DNA of 64,000 nt, taken from NCBI GenBank assembly GCA_036323355.1, contig AP028876.1, forward strand, positions 2,232,001-2,296,000, given 5' to 3'. Shown one piece after another: positions 55,903 through 64,000 of this stretch (the stretch's first letter is position 1; every line of letters begins with the position of its first letter). This DNA comes from Gottschalkiaceae bacterium SANA. Its GTDB lineage: Bacteria; Bacillota; Clostridia; Tissierellales; GPF-1. Under the pieces are notes generated by a model. The model did no database searches and was not told the DNA's origin. It was given only the letters and a program-made list of their open reading frames with translations. Made by a program: the position numbers and the translations under genes.

Positions 55903-57471
55903 CTATTTTGTATATTGATCAACAAATTGACTTCGCTTTGCATAGAAGGGATAAATTTCTTCATAAGTTTCTCTATAAATCTTATAAAGATCTTGATACT
56001 CACCAGTCGTTTTCTTATTCGGCAAGAATTCTTTGTCAATGGCAATCTTGTTTGTCGCCTCTTCATAGTTGTCCCATATACCAACACCAACACCACCAAT
56101 AATGGCTGCACCCAAAGCGGTCGATTGCTGTGGTGAAGTCAAGCGACTAAACTTCATCCCATTTACATCTGCATAGGTCTGCATCCAAAGATCATTTTGT
56201 ACGCCACCGCCAATGGCACGAATTGTATCTAAGTTATAAATACCAAAGCCCAATTCTTCATACAGATCATATAGCCAGTGCATGTTAAAGCAAACACCCT
56301 CATAGATTGCCCGGAGCATATGACCCCTTGTATGGGCAATATCCAAGCCAACAAAACTACCTCTCGCATTCATATCAAAATGAGGGGCTCCACCACCGCG
56401 AAGGTATGGATAAAACAACAAGCCGTCAGCTCCTGGCGCTACTCGCATGGTATCTTCTGTCATTTTTTTATAAACGCTGGCCTCGTATTCCGAGGAACCC
56501 TCGCTCTGATCTGCGGTGTAGAAACCATCTTTAAACCAGTCTTGAGCAATACCACCAGCTGCTGTAATCATAACCAGGTTATAACCACCCGTTGGCTGCA
56601 TGGTGTTGCAGTTCATTTTGTATCGCGGATCAAGAGATGGCTCATCAGCAAAAACGGCTGACCAGTTAGCAGAACCTATACAGGTATATCCCATACCTGG
56701 CTTGATAACACCGGCACCAATATTTGCACAAATTACATCACCAGAACCCAGTGTAACCGGCGTTCCCTCTGCAACACCATAGACTGCTGCCGCTTCTTTC
56801 GATACGGTTCCAATCACGTCGTCAGAGTTTAAAATATCAGGAATTTTGTCCATATCGACTTCCGCTGCATCAAAGATTCGCTTGGACAGTCGTTTCTCGG
56901 CACAGTTCATCATGCCGTTCATAGACATGTCACCATACTCGGTTGCCATCACCCCTGTTAATCGATGAGAAATAACCTCTTTGTATTGGAGGAACTTATA
57001 TGTATTTTCATAGATATCCGGCATATTGTCTTTGTACCACATGATTTTACAAATTGGTGCTAATTCTGGTTGCCAACCCACACCTGTAATTTTGTAATAC
57101 TCATCATTGCCGCCAAGCTTCTCCATCAGTCGTTTGGCTTGCTCGCCTTGACGCATATCGCACCAAATACCGACTTCATCCAACAACACCTTTCCGCCTT
57201 GATCAACCGGAATCATGGTCATCATTTGATTACTAAAGGAAATAACTGCAATATCCTTTGGATCAATACCACTTTTCTTAATGACTTCCTTCATGCAATG
57301 AATAACAACTTCATTTACTTCTGAAATTTTTTGACTTGACCAGTTTGGTTTTGGATAATACGTTTCATAGGTTTCACTAACAGAAGACACATTATTCAAA
57401 TTTTCATCCAACAACAAGGCCTTGTTCCCAGTGGTTCCCATATCATTGACTAATATATATCTTTTTCCCAT
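55903..57471 (-). CDS. FGGY family carbohydrate kinase (xylulokinase-like)
   Basis: A 522-aa sugar kinase. The N-terminal ATP loop is VNDMGTTGNKALLLDEN, and the second FGGY signature is near GHMLRAIYEGVCFNMHWLYD, followed by RAIGGGVQNDLWMQTYADV. It phosphorylates a pentulose, pentitol or similar sugar. The substrate cannot be fixed. It is last in the operon with a membrane transporter-like protein, two SDRs and a transglutaminase-like protein. Confidence 0.9.
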   Translation of the reverse strand: MGKRYILVNDMGTTGNKALLLDENLNNVSSVSETYETYYPKPNWSSQKISEVNEVVIHCMKEVIKKSGIDPKDIAVISFSNQMMTMIPVDQGGKVLLDEVGIWCDMRQGEQAKRLMEKLGGNDEYYKITGVGWQPELAPICKIMWYKDNMPDIYENTYKFLQYKEVISHRLTGVMATEYGDMSMNGMMNCAEKRLSKRIFDAAEVDMDKIPDILNSDDVIGTVSKEAAAVYGVAEGTPVTLGSGDVICANIGAGVIKPGMGYTCIGSANWSAVFADEPSLDPRYKMNCNTMQPTGGYNLVMITAAGGIAQDWFKDGFYTADQSEGSSEYEASVYKKMTEDTMRVAPGADGLLFYPYLRGGGAPHFDMNARGSFVGLDIAHTRGHMLRAIYEGVCFNMHWLYDLYEELGFGIYNLDTIRAIGGGVQNDLWMQTYADVNGMKFSRLTSPQQSTALGAAIIGGVGVGIWDNYEEATNKIAIDKEFLPNKKTTGEYQDLYKIYRETYEEIYPFYAKRSQFVDQYTK

Positions 57472-57510
57472 GAAGTTCTCCTTTCAAATCCTGGCTAGTT
57501 ATGGAAAAAC

Positions 57511-58149
57511 TTATTGATTGGCTCTCCATTCATCAATCCAACTCGTTAAGCTTTTCAAGAAATATTTGCGTGCGTCTTCAATACCATCCGGCATCATATT
57601 AGTGAATTCGATTTTTTTGAGATGCCCTTCATCTCCGCAATCCCAAACCTTATGGGTACCGACAAAGCACAATGGCATATCTGATTTTCCATCCCAATTT
57701 TCAACAACATGAAATCCCAAAGCCTTTAGCGGAGCATCGATCGTTACATCCAACTGCACCCATTTGTCATCAACATAAATCTTTACGTAATTGTGAAAGT
57801 CAACGATCTCATTGTTCTCAAATAGTTTCATTAAATGATCGGGAAGCTCTACAACATTGTATTCGTCATCCGGATACCAGGTTAAATCCTTCCATCTCTG
57901 CAAGCAGATCATGTCCTTAGTTGCTACACCAATTTCATTGAACAGCTCTTTGATCAAGAAATTCTTACCTGAACAAGTTCCTTTGTTAGCCTGATAAACT
58001 TTGTAGGGATCACGTGAACCAATGGACCCAAAAGGAATGTCTCTCACCTTTTCATAAAGTGCAACAATCTGCTTGTCTTTAGAAAGCGTATTGATCTTCC
58101 ATTCCTTCAAAATCTCTTTTCTCTGTTCTTTTGTTAATGTCATTGCCAT
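57511..58149 (-). CDS. transglutaminase-like fold protein in a sugar operon
   Basis: A 212-aa cytoplasmic protein with a probable Cys-His-Asp triad of the transglutaminase-like superfamily: Cys in NKGTCSGKNFLIKELFNEIG, His in VDFHNYVKIYVDDKWVQLDVT and the Asp in that same block. No signal peptide. Its place between an SDR and a sugar kinase is unusual; such folds also occur in hydrolases and amidases, and a hydrolytic step on an amide or ester of the substrate is a guess. ATG 58149 has GGAG 8 nt upstream. Confidence 0.7.
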   Translation of the reverse strand: MAMTLTKEQRKEILKEWKINTLSKDKQIVALYEKVRDIPFGSIGSRDPYKVYQANKGTCSGKNFLIKELFNEIGVATKDMICLQRWKDLTWYPDDEYNVVELPDHLMKLFENNEIVDFHNYVKIYVDDKWVQLDVTIDAPLKALGFHVVENWDGKSDMPLCFVGTHKVWDCGDEGHLKKIEFTNMMPDGIEDARKYFLKSLTSWIDEWRANQ

Positions 58150-58169
58150 TTTTCTCTCTCCTTAAACTG

Positions 58170-58862
58170 CTAATACACACGATATGTTTCTCCGCATGAG
58201 TACTCGCCAATGCCCGTTAGCCATAAGTTCATTGCCCACTCAATGTGGCCCCATTTTTCCTTATAATCTTCACCCAAAGCAATTCCATTAACAGCGTATC
58301 CTTTTGGAATAATGCTTCGTGCTATGGAAGTCATCATACCTGTAACTCCGCTTGCACAAGCAGCCTCAACAATACTTCCTTCTGCAATCAATTGCCCTTC
58401 CCCTTCTCCTTCGCCCGTATAGCCACGTGCGCTATTGAAAAAGACAATTTTCCTTTTTTTATCATCGTCAAATCGGGCTACAATCGTCTTTAGCAATAAG
58501 AAGTAGTTTAAACCCCAGTCTTGCAGAACTTCTTCCCACTTCAAACAAGACTCATCTTGGTTTTTCATCTCTTGTCGAAGTTGGTCCAAATAATAATTGC
58601 ACACGATATAGTCAATATCGCCCATTTCAGTGATGATTTGATCCACTACATTTTCCATTGATACTTGATTTCCAGAATCTATGCATTGATAGCTAGGACC
58701 AAACATTTCTTCCAAAGCCTTGCTCTTATGAGTTTCCAAATCAATGATCCCCATATGAATACCTGTTTCTGTGCAAAAATCGATGACTTTGGATCCAATA
58801 AAATCATTTCCCCCAAGCATTAGACATCGCTTGTCCTTATGATCAGAAAAATATGCGTCCAT
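58170..58862 (-). CDS. degenerate short-chain dehydrogenase-like protein
   Basis: A 230-aa protein with the SDR layout: MLGGNDFIGSKV in place of the Gly-rich loop, DIDYIVCNYYLDQL where NNAG is expected, VFFNSARGY and a segment EGSIVEAACASGVTGMMTSIAR where YxxxK should be. The catalytic Tyr/Lys pair is not visible, so it may be a non-catalytic partner or use a changed mechanism. It lies 12 nt after the canonical SDR gene. Confidence 0.7.
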   Translation of the reverse strand: MDAYFSDHKDKRCLMLGGNDFIGSKVIDFCTETGIHMGIIDLETHKSKALEEMFGPSYQCIDSGNQVSMENVVDQIITEMGDIDYIVCNYYLDQLRQEMKNQDESCLKWEEVLQDWGLNYFLLLKTIVARFDDDKKRKIVFFNSARGYTGEGEGEGQLIAEGSIVEAACASGVTGMMTSIARSIIPKGYAVNGIALGEDYKEKWGHIEWAMNLWLTGIGEYSCGETYRVY

Positions 58863-58874
58863 TCATTTCACCCC

Positions 58875-59660
58875 CTATCGTAAGTATGTAATTCCGCCAT
58901 CTGACAATAGCGAAACTCCTGTGATATCAGGATTTTCTGTCACGGCAAAATAGGCAAATAGTTTTGCAATTTCAGCAGGGTTTGTCATTCGACCCGTCAA
59001 GGATTTCGCATGCATTTTTCGAAGTCCTTCATCCACGTCGATACCCTTGCTGGCAATCACCCTTCGAATCATTGGGGTTTCTGTATGCCTTAAAGCCAAA
59101 GCAAAGGTTTTAATATGATCCGCCTTGTACTTATAAGCCAAATGCTTAGACAATCCCACAAATCCAGCCTTTCCGGCTAAATACGGTGCTGGAATTCCAG
59201 AAGAGGAAAGGGGTGCAGCGGTAAATAAAATACGTCCCCATTTTTGTTGGCGCATATGTGGCAATGATAAAAGGGTTAAATGCACAGCTGCCGACAAATC
59301 GATAGCAATCGTTAACTTGAATCCCTCAACCTCCATTTCCGGAAAACTTTGTTTACCGGCAGGACCCTTGATTGCTGCATTATTAATTAAAATGTCAACG
59401 CCGTGACCTTGCTTATGAATTTGATCCATCATATTCATAATCTCTTCTTTTTTTGACAAGTCGCATTGAACTGGTGTCGGTCGAATTCCACCAACTTCCG
59501 CATAAATCTGATCTGCAATTTCCTGGGTATTTGCAATATCACACATATACACATGTGAGCCCAGTTGTGCAAATTCCTGACAAATTTTTTGTCCAATTCC
59601 GCCACCTGCTCCAGTTACCAAAGTTACTCGATTCTGAAGAGGTCGATATTTTTTTTCCAT
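58875..59660 (-). CDS. short-chain dehydrogenase/reductase
   Basis: A 261-aa classical SDR: TGAGGGIG (residues 16-23), ILINNAAIKG, Tyr-x3-Lys as YLAGK, and DGGITYLR at the C-terminus. It probably oxidises a sugar or polyol taken up by the membrane protein encoded just upstream, before phosphorylation by the FGGY kinase (inference). Confidence 0.88.
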   Translation of the reverse strand: MEKKYRPLQNRVTLVTGAGGGIGQKICQEFAQLGSHVYMCDIANTQEIADQIYAEVGGIRPTPVQCDLSKKEEIMNMMDQIHKQGHGVDILINNAAIKGPAGKQSFPEMEVEGFKLTIAIDLSAAVHLTLLSLPHMRQQKWGRILFTAAPLSSSGIPAPYLAGKAGFVGLSKHLAYKYKADHIKTFALALRHTETPMIRRVIASKGIDVDEGLRKMHAKSLTGRMTNPAEIAKLFAYFAVTENPDITGVSLLSDGGITYLR

Positions 59661-59678
59661 CTGTTTGCTCCTTTGTTC

Positions 59679-60713
59679 TTACTTGGCGACAGCTTTTGCT
59701 TCTGCTTTTGCTTCGCTTTCCGTCGCTTTTTCCAATCGCCCCCAGCTGTATACAGAATAAATAACAGCTGCTGCAACAATCACACTCGGTGTGATCATTG
59801 GATCTACTTCATAGAAATTCAATGCCGGCAAGATCCCCAACATCAAGAGTGAGGTAACGGCTACTGAACAAGCTGGCGGATCGATATGTGTTTTCCCATA
59901 GACCAGCCAAAGTCGTGCGAAAAATTCACCCGCAAATGCACCAATAATCGCTCCGGCAAATCCCCAAAAAAGATTACCGCCACTGGCAAATACCGCATAT
60001 CCAGCACCAATAGCAATATGATGGGTTACGGGAACGGGCAGACCTACATAGAATAAAGCAAGAGGGACTGCACAGATCAAGAACATCAGCGGTGCTGCCA
60101 GACCAGCAATCGATGTAGCCAACAACATCTTGACCGTATAAGCTGATAAACCACCGATCCCAAGAGCAAGTGTTAACAACATTGGTGGTGTCGCCATATA
60201 GGGAACCCAGTTATTCTTTGCAAAAATACTATAACGGCCCCCAAGTTTTTGGTCTTCTTCGTCAACTTTTCCAAATAATCCGCTATTGTCAAATAGCAAT
60301 TTAGCAAGTACCGATGTAATCACGATAGAAGCGGCAATTGTATCAATTTTCCCAGGTAGTGCCATTCCAACCAAGGCATTCGTCACATAACCCATTGCTC
60401 CAAATAATCCACCGACAATCAAAACATCAGGCTTTTTCATATTCATCATTGGCAATGTGATATCACGACCAGATTCGATGTAACCCCGTTTCTGCGCATA
60501 GGACAAGGCTGCAACAGCACCAGCAAATGCCACATGCGGGCCAAACCAAATCCCAAAAGCAAAAGTTCCTAAGATGTCAACTTGCGCACCAGCCGCTACA
60601 GCAGCAACACCGACGATTCCAAAAATTCCACAAAATACAAAGGTCATGAGTGGTCCAATTGCTGAAGCAAAAATACCGGCAAAAAATGCAAAAATTAATG
60701 TTGTAAAATCCAT
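59679..60713 (-). CDS. uncharacterised multi-pass membrane protein, putative sugar/polyol transporter (paralogue B)
   Basis: A 344-aa protein with about nine hydrophobic segments and an Ala/Glu/Lys-rich C-terminal tail (ATESEAKAEAKAVAK). It is the paralogue of the protein at 33663-34685 (shared blocks: GPHVAFAG.VAA, ESGRDI, PVTHH, YAVFASGGNLFWG, DPP...AVTSLL). It is the first gene of the operon. The family is unknown to me; transport of the kinase/dehydrogenase substrate is inferred from two independent placements beside kinases. Confidence 0.7.
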   Translation of the reverse strand: MDFTTLIFAFFAGIFASAIGPLMTFVFCGIFGIVGVAAVAAGAQVDILGTFAFGIWFGPHVAFAGAVAALSYAQKRGYIESGRDITLPMMNMKKPDVLIVGGLFGAMGYVTNALVGMALPGKIDTIAASIVITSVLAKLLFDNSGLFGKVDEEDQKLGGRYSIFAKNNWVPYMATPPMLLTLALGIGGLSAYTVKMLLATSIAGLAAPLMFLICAVPLALFYVGLPVPVTHHIAIGAGYAVFASGGNLFWGFAGAIIGAFAGEFFARLWLVYGKTHIDPPACSVAVTSLLMLGILPALNFYEVDPMITPSVIVAAAVIYSVYSWGRLEKATESEAKAEAKAVAK

Positions 60714-60757
60714 ACTTGTCTCCTTCTCTTATTTTATTGACGTCTCCGCCTACTTTT

Positions 60758-60773
60758 ATTATAGGCATATGCC
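60758..60773 (-). promoter_or_regulatory. putative -10 and adjacent 10-bp palindrome of the sugar operon
   Basis: TATAAT (60758-60763, minus strand) is preceded directly by the palindrome GGCATATGCC (60764-60773). There is no good -35, so this start may need an activator such as the GAF-LuxR protein. Confidence 0.4.
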
Positions 60774-60878
60774 AAAAACTATGCTATAAACAAAAAAACA
60801 AAAAGAACAAACACTTGTATAATCTTTGTCCTTTTGTTTAAGTACTGATTGCCGTATTTTCAAGAGATTATGCCCACA

Positions 60879-60892
60879 AGATAACGTTTTCA
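60879..60892 (-). promoter_or_regulatory. cre-like (CcpA) site of the sugar operon
   Basis: TGAAAACGTTATCT fits TGWAANCGNTWNCW at every position. It lies about 165 bp upstream of the first gene of the FGGY kinase operon. Catabolite control is inferred. Confidence 0.5.
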
Positions 60893-60949
60893 ACGCATAT
60901 AGATCATTTACTGGATATTCTGTTTATACGAAAGTCTAAAGAATCAAAA

Positions 60950-60987
60950 AAAGAGAGTAAAACTTAAAATCTAAGTCTTACTCCCTC
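60950..60987 (-). terminator. terminator after the GH31 gene
   Basis: GGAGTAAGACTTA pairs with TAAGTTTTACTC (with G-U and a bulge) around a 5-nt loop, followed by seven T on the minus strand. Confidence 0.85.
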
Positions 60988-60995
60988 TCCAAACT

Positions 60996-63900
60996 TTATT
61001 TTGCTGTATCTTTTTCCCCAATCACAATATGCACAAGGTTATCAAATTGATCTGTGTTTGATGGCATTGGATCTCCCAATACACCCGATTGAGGCATATT
61101 CACTGCCAGCACCGTGTTTTCTTTGACAAAGACCGGAATCTGCTCCAATGGAACCTCAACATCGATCCAAGTTTCCCCTTGGAACCATCGCTCTTCAAAA
61201 AGTTCAAACCAACGCCCTTTCGGTAGGTAAACAGAACGGCTCCGTGCACCTTCCTCAACAATTGGCGCCACCAGCATGCTTCTTCCAAAAAGGTACTCAT
61301 CCCATATCTCATGGGTCTGTTTATCCCCTTGGTAATCAAGCACCAGAGGCCTCATCAAGGGTTGACCTGACTCAACTGCATACTTTGCCTCTTGTTCGAT
61401 ATATGGCAACAAACTCATGCGCAGGTTCGCGAAATAACGATATACCGAGATCGCACGCTCATCGCCAGACCGCTCTGCAATATTCCATGGTGTTCGATCT
61501 TGATTCAACTCAGCCTTACTCTCGGCATGATATTGCATAATTGGACAAAAGGCAGCCATCTGCGTGGACCGAATAAACAATTCCGCTGTCGGCACTTCTC
61601 CGCTGAATCCACCCAAATCCCATCCCCAGAAAATCACTCCAGAAAGTCCTGCAGAAAGCCCTGCCAGAAGACTCCTTCTAAAAGCGCCAAAAGTAGAACG
61701 CTCATCTCCTGCCCAATGGGCTGGGAATCGCTGAGCACCGGTGTATCCGGCACGTGAGAAGGTGATTCCTTTGTTTTGCTGGGCAAATCGATAATAAGAT
61801 TCCACATACTCATTGGGATAAGCGTTCCGCATTTGTCGTCCGGTTCGTCCGTCGGCGAATTCCAAATCATAGCCAAAAACGAACTCTCCACCGTCGGTTT
61901 TAAAACCATCAACACACAAATCATCAATCAAATACTGCCGCTGATCGAACCACCATTTGTTTGCCTTTTCATGGCTAAAGTCCATCAACAAACTATCTTT
62001 AAACCACCCTTCTGGCATCCGATACGGACTGCCATCTGGATTCTTCACCGCAAAACCTTGTTTGATAAAATAGGCTTCATCCATGATTTTTTGTCGATGT
62101 TGAAGGCTCGTAATCTGCTTGATAACCGGAATTTGCCATAAAATACATTTCAAATCATTTTCATGGAGATATTCTACCATTCCCTTTGGATCTGGCCAAC
62201 GACCCCATTCCGGAAAAGAAAAGTCATCATATTGAAGAATACCCCCCTCTGGTTTTTCTTCATAAACCGCATCGTTGAAAATGTAAAAAGTAGCTTCATC
62301 ACTCCATGCTTCAATCACCAAAACGGTAGACGGAATGCCATGTTTTTTCGTCAATTCCACCTGTTTGCGTACTTCCGCCTCACTGTCCCAATTGTTACTA
62401 GACATCCACGGTCCCAATGCCCAAGTCGGCACCATCTCGGCTGGTCCATTCATTTGATTAATTCTTCTTACTTGCTCCTGAATCGAACCCGTCACTAAAA
62501 GGCCTTCCATGACGTCTGCTTCTACACCCAAGCGCAGGGTATTCTCTGACTGACTTCCGCAATCTATCCATGAGTAATAATCAGTCTTGATCTGCATGCC
62601 GTATCCACCAGTTGTATAGAATAGCGGCATTGGAATATAGGTACGCAATCCCTGCCCCTTGTATTGGTTATAGACATACTGGTCAACAAACTCGCCACGT
62701 TGATTCAGCGCGTTATATCGCTCGCCCAAGCCATAAATCTTCTCATCCTTCAACTCAAGCGCAAGTTCCGCCCCTACCAATTGACCATCAACTAGGTGTA
62801 GGCACACTCCACCGTCTTCTGCTGACCGCATCCGCTCTTCTCCGTTTTCATAGAGAACAAAGGAAAAGGGACTCGCTGTCACTTCAAGGGTATATTTCTC
62901 GCAGATGTCTTTCCAATTTCCTGGCAAACTGTTCGTTTTACTTTTAATTATATCCGCCTTTTCAATTGACCATGCTAACCCGTCACTACTTAAATTGGCA
63001 ATAAATCGTATGCCGTCGCCTTCGTAGGCCGTATTGATGCCATCAAGAACGATGGCTTCTAGGTTTTTCAACCACCGCTTCTCCCCGATCTGAACACGGA
63101 ATACTTTTGTTTTCACTTCCGGATGCTTTTCAAATGACAAGAAATAATCACAATTCTGATCCGCCGCCTGCGGCGAAACTTCAAATTGCCAACCACCCTC
63201 TACGAGTGTTCCAGCAAGTACTTTTCCGTTCCAATTCAAAACAAGAGGGTCTAACTGATCCAAGGGAACTGCCGCCGCTTGAATAACAATTGTCTCCCCC
63301 GCCATCGGTTGAAGGGGCTTTCGCTCTTCGAAACAAGCTTCATACCGATTGCCGTTGCCGGCTGGTCGATGCAAAATAAAGCGTGTTTCCAATTGCCCCA
63401 AGGCTTCCAATTTCATCGAAAGCAAGGGATACAAGGCCTCTTCCTTTGATGAAGCAAAGAGCAAATCCCGCGCCCTTTGAAAGCTCCCCTGCTCCACATA
63501 ATACCAAGATAAGAGCAAACGCTCCTCATCGGAGACCATGTTCTCTTCTATTTTCTGAGCCAACACTTTCACCGCTGCCACCAAGACAAGATCTTCCGGT
63601 TCAAACAATCCAAAAGGGACGCATGCCAATAACGTATCGAAGCGAACTTCTTTCTTTCGGGTATCGGAAGCAAGGGTTACACCAGAGATTAAATGTTGAA
63701 AGACAAAGGCCCGCATCTCTCGAATTTTTTTTCGAATATCATCGCGTTTTAAAAACAAATTGACGTTTCGCAAGCTCCCATAAAACAAGCCAAGACTTGA
63801 GGTATGATGGCTACTGCTTTCATCGTAACAAACGGCACGAATGGGTTCCATGGCACCCATTACCAGCCGATCCACCATCTTCCCGATCTTTTCCTCTTTC

Positions 63901-64000
63901 AAGAAATTTGCATCCATGGTGCCACTTGCCAGCAAACCTGCCAAATACACGGTTAGTCCATCGTCCACTAAATCCTGATCCGATCGACTCATCCGCTTTT
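60996..64000 (-). CDS. GH31 family glycosidase with N-terminal alpha-helical domain (5' end outside the window)
   Basis: The frame stays open to the right edge, so the N-terminus is probably missing. From the in-frame ATG at 63992 the protein has 998 aa. Residues 1-190 are helical and resemble an alpha/alpha-toroid glycosidase end (TLLACVPFGLFEPEDL; LLLSWYYVEQGSF). Residues about 300-500 match the GH31 N-terminal beta domain, and the catalytic barrel follows, with the nucleophile Asp in GFKTDGGEFVFG, the acid/base in AHWAGDERSTF and FWGWDLGGFSG. GH31 enzymes cleave alpha-glucosides or alpha-xylosides. No signal peptide is seen. It is upstream of the sugar operon but ends in its own terminator. 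Confidence 0.85.
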   Translation of the reverse strand, partial: KRMSRSDQDLVDDGLTVYLAGLLASGTMDANFLKEEKIGKMVDRLVMGAMEPIRAVCYDESSSHHTSSLGLFYGSLRNVNLFLKRDDIRKKIREMRAFVFQHLISGVTLASDTRKKEVRFDTLLACVPFGLFEPEDLVLVAAVKVLAQKIEENMVSDEERLLLSWYYVEQGSFQRARDLLFASSKEEALYPLLSMKLEALGQLETRFILHRPAGNGNRYEACFEERKPLQPMAGETIVIQAAAVPLDQLDPLVLNWNGKVLAGTLVEGGWQFEVSPQAADQNCDYFLSFEKHPEVKTKVFRVQIGEKRWLKNLEAIVLDGINTAYEGDGIRFIANLSSDGLAWSIEKADIIKSKTNSLPGNWKDICEKYTLEVTASPFSFVLYENGEERMRSAEDGGVCLHLVDGQLVGAELALELKDEKIYGLGERYNALNQRGEFVDQYVYNQYKGQGLRTYIPMPLFYTTGGYGMQIKTDYYSWIDCGSQSENTLRLGVEADVMEGLLVTGSIQEQVRRINQMNGPAEMVPTWALGPWMSSNNWDSEAEVRKQVELTKKHGIPSTVLVIEAWSDEATFYIFNDAVYEEKPEGGILQYDDFSFPEWGRWPDPKGMVEYLHENDLKCILWQIPVIKQITSLQHRQKIMDEAYFIKQGFAVKNPDGSPYRMPEGWFKDSLLMDFSHEKANKWWFDQRQYLIDDLCVDGFKTDGGEFVFGYDLEFADGRTGRQMRNAYPNEYVESYYRFAQQNKGITFSRAGYTGAQRFPAHWAGDERSTFGAFRRSLLAGLSAGLSGVIFWGWDLGGFSGEVPTAELFIRSTQMAAFCPIMQYHAESKAELNQDRTPWNIAERSGDERAISVYRYFANLRMSLLPYIEQEAKYAVESGQPLMRPLVLDYQGDKQTHEIWDEYLFGRSMLVAPIVEEGARSRSVYLPKGRWFELFEERWFQGETWIDVEVPLEQIPVFVKENTVLAVNMPQSGVLGDPMPSNTDQFDNLVHIVIGEKDTAK

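Overview
The window is about 64 kb of moderately AT-rich DNA from an anaerobic, low-GC Gram-positive bacterium, most likely a member of the Clostridia. The evidence is strong AGGAGG-type ribosome sites, consensus sigma-A promoters, U-tailed terminators, lipoproteins with Gram-positive-type lipoboxes, a purine riboswitch, and a glutaredoxin gene that needs selenocysteine to be read through. No rRNA, tRNA, insertion sequence, prophage or CRISPR array was seen. Most genes lie on the minus strand.

Layout. 1-3.1 kb: arginine biosynthesis, with argC (cut by the window edge) divergent from argG-argH through two mirror-image promoters. 3.1-12.7 kb: an oligopeptide ABC importer (oppBCDF) with three family-5 binding proteins, two of them a tandem duplicate. 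13.3-18.3 kb: ligA, pcrA and a PrsW-type membrane protease. 18.4-21.4 kb: an M29 aminopeptidase and the methionine-salvage pair mtnA-mtnP. 21.4-25.8 kb: a selenocysteine glutaredoxin fused to a zinc ribbon, its coiled-coil operon partner, and a secreted metallopeptidase. 26.2-32.7 kb: an unusual six-gene locus that mixes sugar-type ABC permeases and a binding lipoprotein with two membrane-fusion-type proteins and a MacB-like membrane protein, but has no ATPase. 32.8-37.2 kb: a CdaR-regulated glycerate kinase locus with an uncharacterised multi-pass membrane protein. 37.3-40.5 kb: an epimerase, a DHFR/RibD-like reductase, two flavodoxin-fold reductases and a small protein behind a Fur-like site. 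40.6-43.6 kb: a TrpXYZ-type ABC importer behind what looks like a ribosome-mediated attenuator, with a 30-codon leader peptide carrying two Trp codons. 43.6-47.2 kb: an AraC-type regulator, a GNAT protein, a decayed pcm gene and brnQ. 47.4-49.2 kb: a purine phosphoribosyltransferase and permease under a purine riboswitch. 49.3-51.7 kb: a small protein, a YeiH-type exporter and its LysR regulator. 51.8-54.9 kb: a lipoprotein, an MBOAT acyltransferase and an AlgJ-like protein, probably a surface-polymer acylation set. 55.0-60.7 kb: a GAF-LuxR regulator facing an operon of FGGY kinase, transglutaminase-like protein, two SDRs and a second copy of the uncharacterised membrane protein. 61-64 kb: a large GH31 glycosidase that runs off the window.

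The strongest points for follow-up are the selenocysteine glutaredoxin (in-frame UGA plus a SECIS-like hairpin), the trp-type attenuator in front of the tryptophan-transporter family operon, the ATPase-less hybrid ABC/membrane-fusion locus, and the pair of loci sharing an uncharacterised membrane protein next to sugar or sugar-acid kinases. All functional calls come from reading the sequence and from family knowledge; no database search was run.
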